A stretch of 64,000 nt of DNA. Source: Neoechinorhynchus agilis. Its lineage: Eukaryota > Acanthocephala. Made by a program: the position numbers and the translations under genes. The stretch is taken from NCBI GenBank assembly GCA_051530055.1, contig CM121342.1, positions 5,394,001 to 5,458,000 on the forward strand, given 5' to 3'. Under the pieces are notes generated by a model, which was not told where the DNA came from, searched no databases, and saw nothing but the letters and a program-made list of their open reading frames with translations. Below are positions 62,720 to 64,000 of the stretch, one piece after another; position 1 is the first letter of the stretch; each line of letters starts with the position of its first letter.

Positions 62720-63780
62720 CCCTTTTTTTGGCTATAATCCTCACATTATCCTTTTTTTTGTAAGAATCGAATATTTTCTTCATTAATCAAAGAAATATAT
62801 TCGGGTAGAGGAGGTGACCTCGCCTCATCAGTCTTCTAAAAATCTATAAATCAAATGTGCTATTACCGGGGGGAATCTCGCGCTCTTGAAGGTAACCCAT
62901 AAAATAACCAATCTTTTGAAAAGAAATGGATTTTGGCCATCGGGCCCGTTTTATTCTCTGGGTCCTCGTGATCACTTGAATTTGGAGTAAATGACGGTCG
63001 ACACGCATTAAAAGTGTTCTTTTTTTGAGGGAAATTCTCCTTTGGTTACTTGCTCAAGTTCATCAGTTGACTAAAAGTCACTTTTTTTTAATGTCGACTT
63101 TTAAACAAAAAAACCTAAAGTCCGATTTGATACAAAAACATTCTCACCAGTATAGAGGACCGAAATGAAAAATTGGGTTAATTTGATTAGAAAAGGATGC
63201 AATCGAAAATTGTCGATCTTCTCAAAAACTCTTTTATAAAAGCAATAATTACAGCTTTTCTGAGAATTCCAAAAGATTTCGTGCCTTAGAGAAGTTCTTC
63301 CTGCCTTCAAAGTCTCGTCGATTTTATTAAAAATCAGTTTTGTCGGTCGATAATATTTAAAAGTGCTGGTAAGTTTCGCCAATTAATGAATCGAATGGCC
63401 CTAACAATTGAATTTGCATCTATACCACCCCGTTTTTCATCTCTTATTAACTTTTTCTCGGTTTTTTTAAAGAAATCGAATGAACCACCCGATTTTACAC
63501 CATTCCCATGGTTTTTTTATTTTCAGTTTCAATTAGCGATGTTTGATCCAGAAAAAAAGATTTATATTGAAAATTTTCGACCATTAATTGTTTTTATTGA
63601 ATAAAAAAGTGATCAATCTTTAAAATCGAAAGTCGTTTGCACTGATTTGTTTTAAAAATTTGAAAGTTCAATAATAGAGAACAATAGCCAATAGAAATTC
63701 GCTTGCTTTTTTATTGGAGCATCATCAGCCAATCAGCGTTTAGAATTTAATTTTGGTTATTACAATTTTCACGATTTTAG
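62720..63780. other. Intergenic region
   Basis: It is A/T-rich and no gene is recognised. The right end (cacgattttag) is the acceptor of the last gene. Confidence 0.45.
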
Positions 63781-64000
63781 ATGGCGAATAGCGACGTAAA
63801 AGCGGTTCTAAATGTCATTAACGCTAAGCTAAACTCGATTTCTAAGGAAATGCTCTTTAAGTTTGGCAAGGAAAAGGTTGAACACTTAAGCACTCGACTC
63901 AAGGCAGATTGTGCGATTAGACCAACTTTGCAGTTTCCAATGGAGGATTTAAAAGAGTCATATTATACTGCCATAATGGTAGATCCGGATGCACCAAGCG
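63781..64000 (+). CDS. PEBP-family protein, 5' part only
   Basis: The frame runs from ATG 63781 to the window end (73 residues). The family opening of PEBP/RKIP is present: PTLQFPMEDLKESYYTAIMV followed by DPDAPS, part of the anion-binding pocket. PEBP proteins bind phosphatidylethanolamine or regulate kinases; mitochondrial ribosomal protein mL38 also has this fold. The N-terminal 45 residues are helical and not typical of RKIP. The ATG directly follows gattttag, as in the other putatively trans-spliced genes. The gene is cut off by the window. Confidence 0.8.
   Translation, partial: MANSDVKAVLNVINAKLNSISKEMLFKFGKEKVEHLSTRLKADCAIRPTLQFPMEDLKESYYTAIMVDPDAPS

Overview
The window is eukaryotic nuclear DNA from an animal with a compact genome, most probably a nematode or a similar spliced-leader organism. 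Genes have GT-AG introns, many only about 45-60 bases long. At least six start codons sit directly on a splice acceptor (...ag|ATG), with no nearby upstream exon, as expected when a spliced leader is trans-spliced to the 5' end. Some same-strand genes are only 24-55 bases apart. Between genes lie large, homogeneous tandem arrays, decayed retroelements and inverted repeats. The species cannot be named from the sequence alone.

Layout, left half. 902-2694 (-): neuronal-type syntaxin with a duplicated internal exon. 4466-7516 (+): PRP16/DHX38 splicing helicase with a retroelement fragment in its intron. 7693-8619 (-): Tudor-domain protein. 11076-12896 (+): SERAC1-like lipid-remodelling protein. 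13241-14736: 242-bp array. 14867-15346 (+): RRM protein. 17454-18971 (+): IMP dehydrogenase. 19215-22507 (+): STRIP (FAM40/Far11), a scaffold of the STRIPAK phosphatase complex. 23120-25431: a small unknown gene and an Ig-domain gene. 26570-28133: ~179-bp array carrying a hammerhead-like motif. 28698-29027 (+): RAB5IF/RCAF1-like membrane protein. 29263-32060: 213-bp array.

Layout, right half. 33241-41638 (+): mRNA cap methyltransferase, P4-ATPase lipid flippase and phosphatidylinositol synthase, packed as a putative trans-spliced operon. 41657-41902 (-): small secreted acidic protein. 42330-45302: broken retroelement pieces and a 36-bp minisatellite. 46795-48576 (-): N-acetylglucosamine-6-phosphate deacetylase. 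49361-52060: ~300-bp array. 52935-56811 (+): PRP22/DHX8. 57680-58620: LINE remnant. 59171-61415 (+): SWR1/INO80-like SNF2 protein with broken ATPase motifs. 61536-62267 (-): NDUFV2, with a small possible gene 24 bases upstream. 63781-64000 (+): start of a PEBP-family gene.

The best leads are: (1) two 109-base, equal-phase, mutually exclusive syntaxin exons; (2) a CTGAAGA-stem-GAAA fold resembling a hammerhead ribozyme in every complete unit of the 179-bp satellite, with the same core in three or four unrelated dispersed elements; (3) the cap methyltransferase-flippase-PI synthase operon; (4) the SNF2 protein whose Walker A lysine is kept but whose DEAH-like and TGTP motifs are lost.
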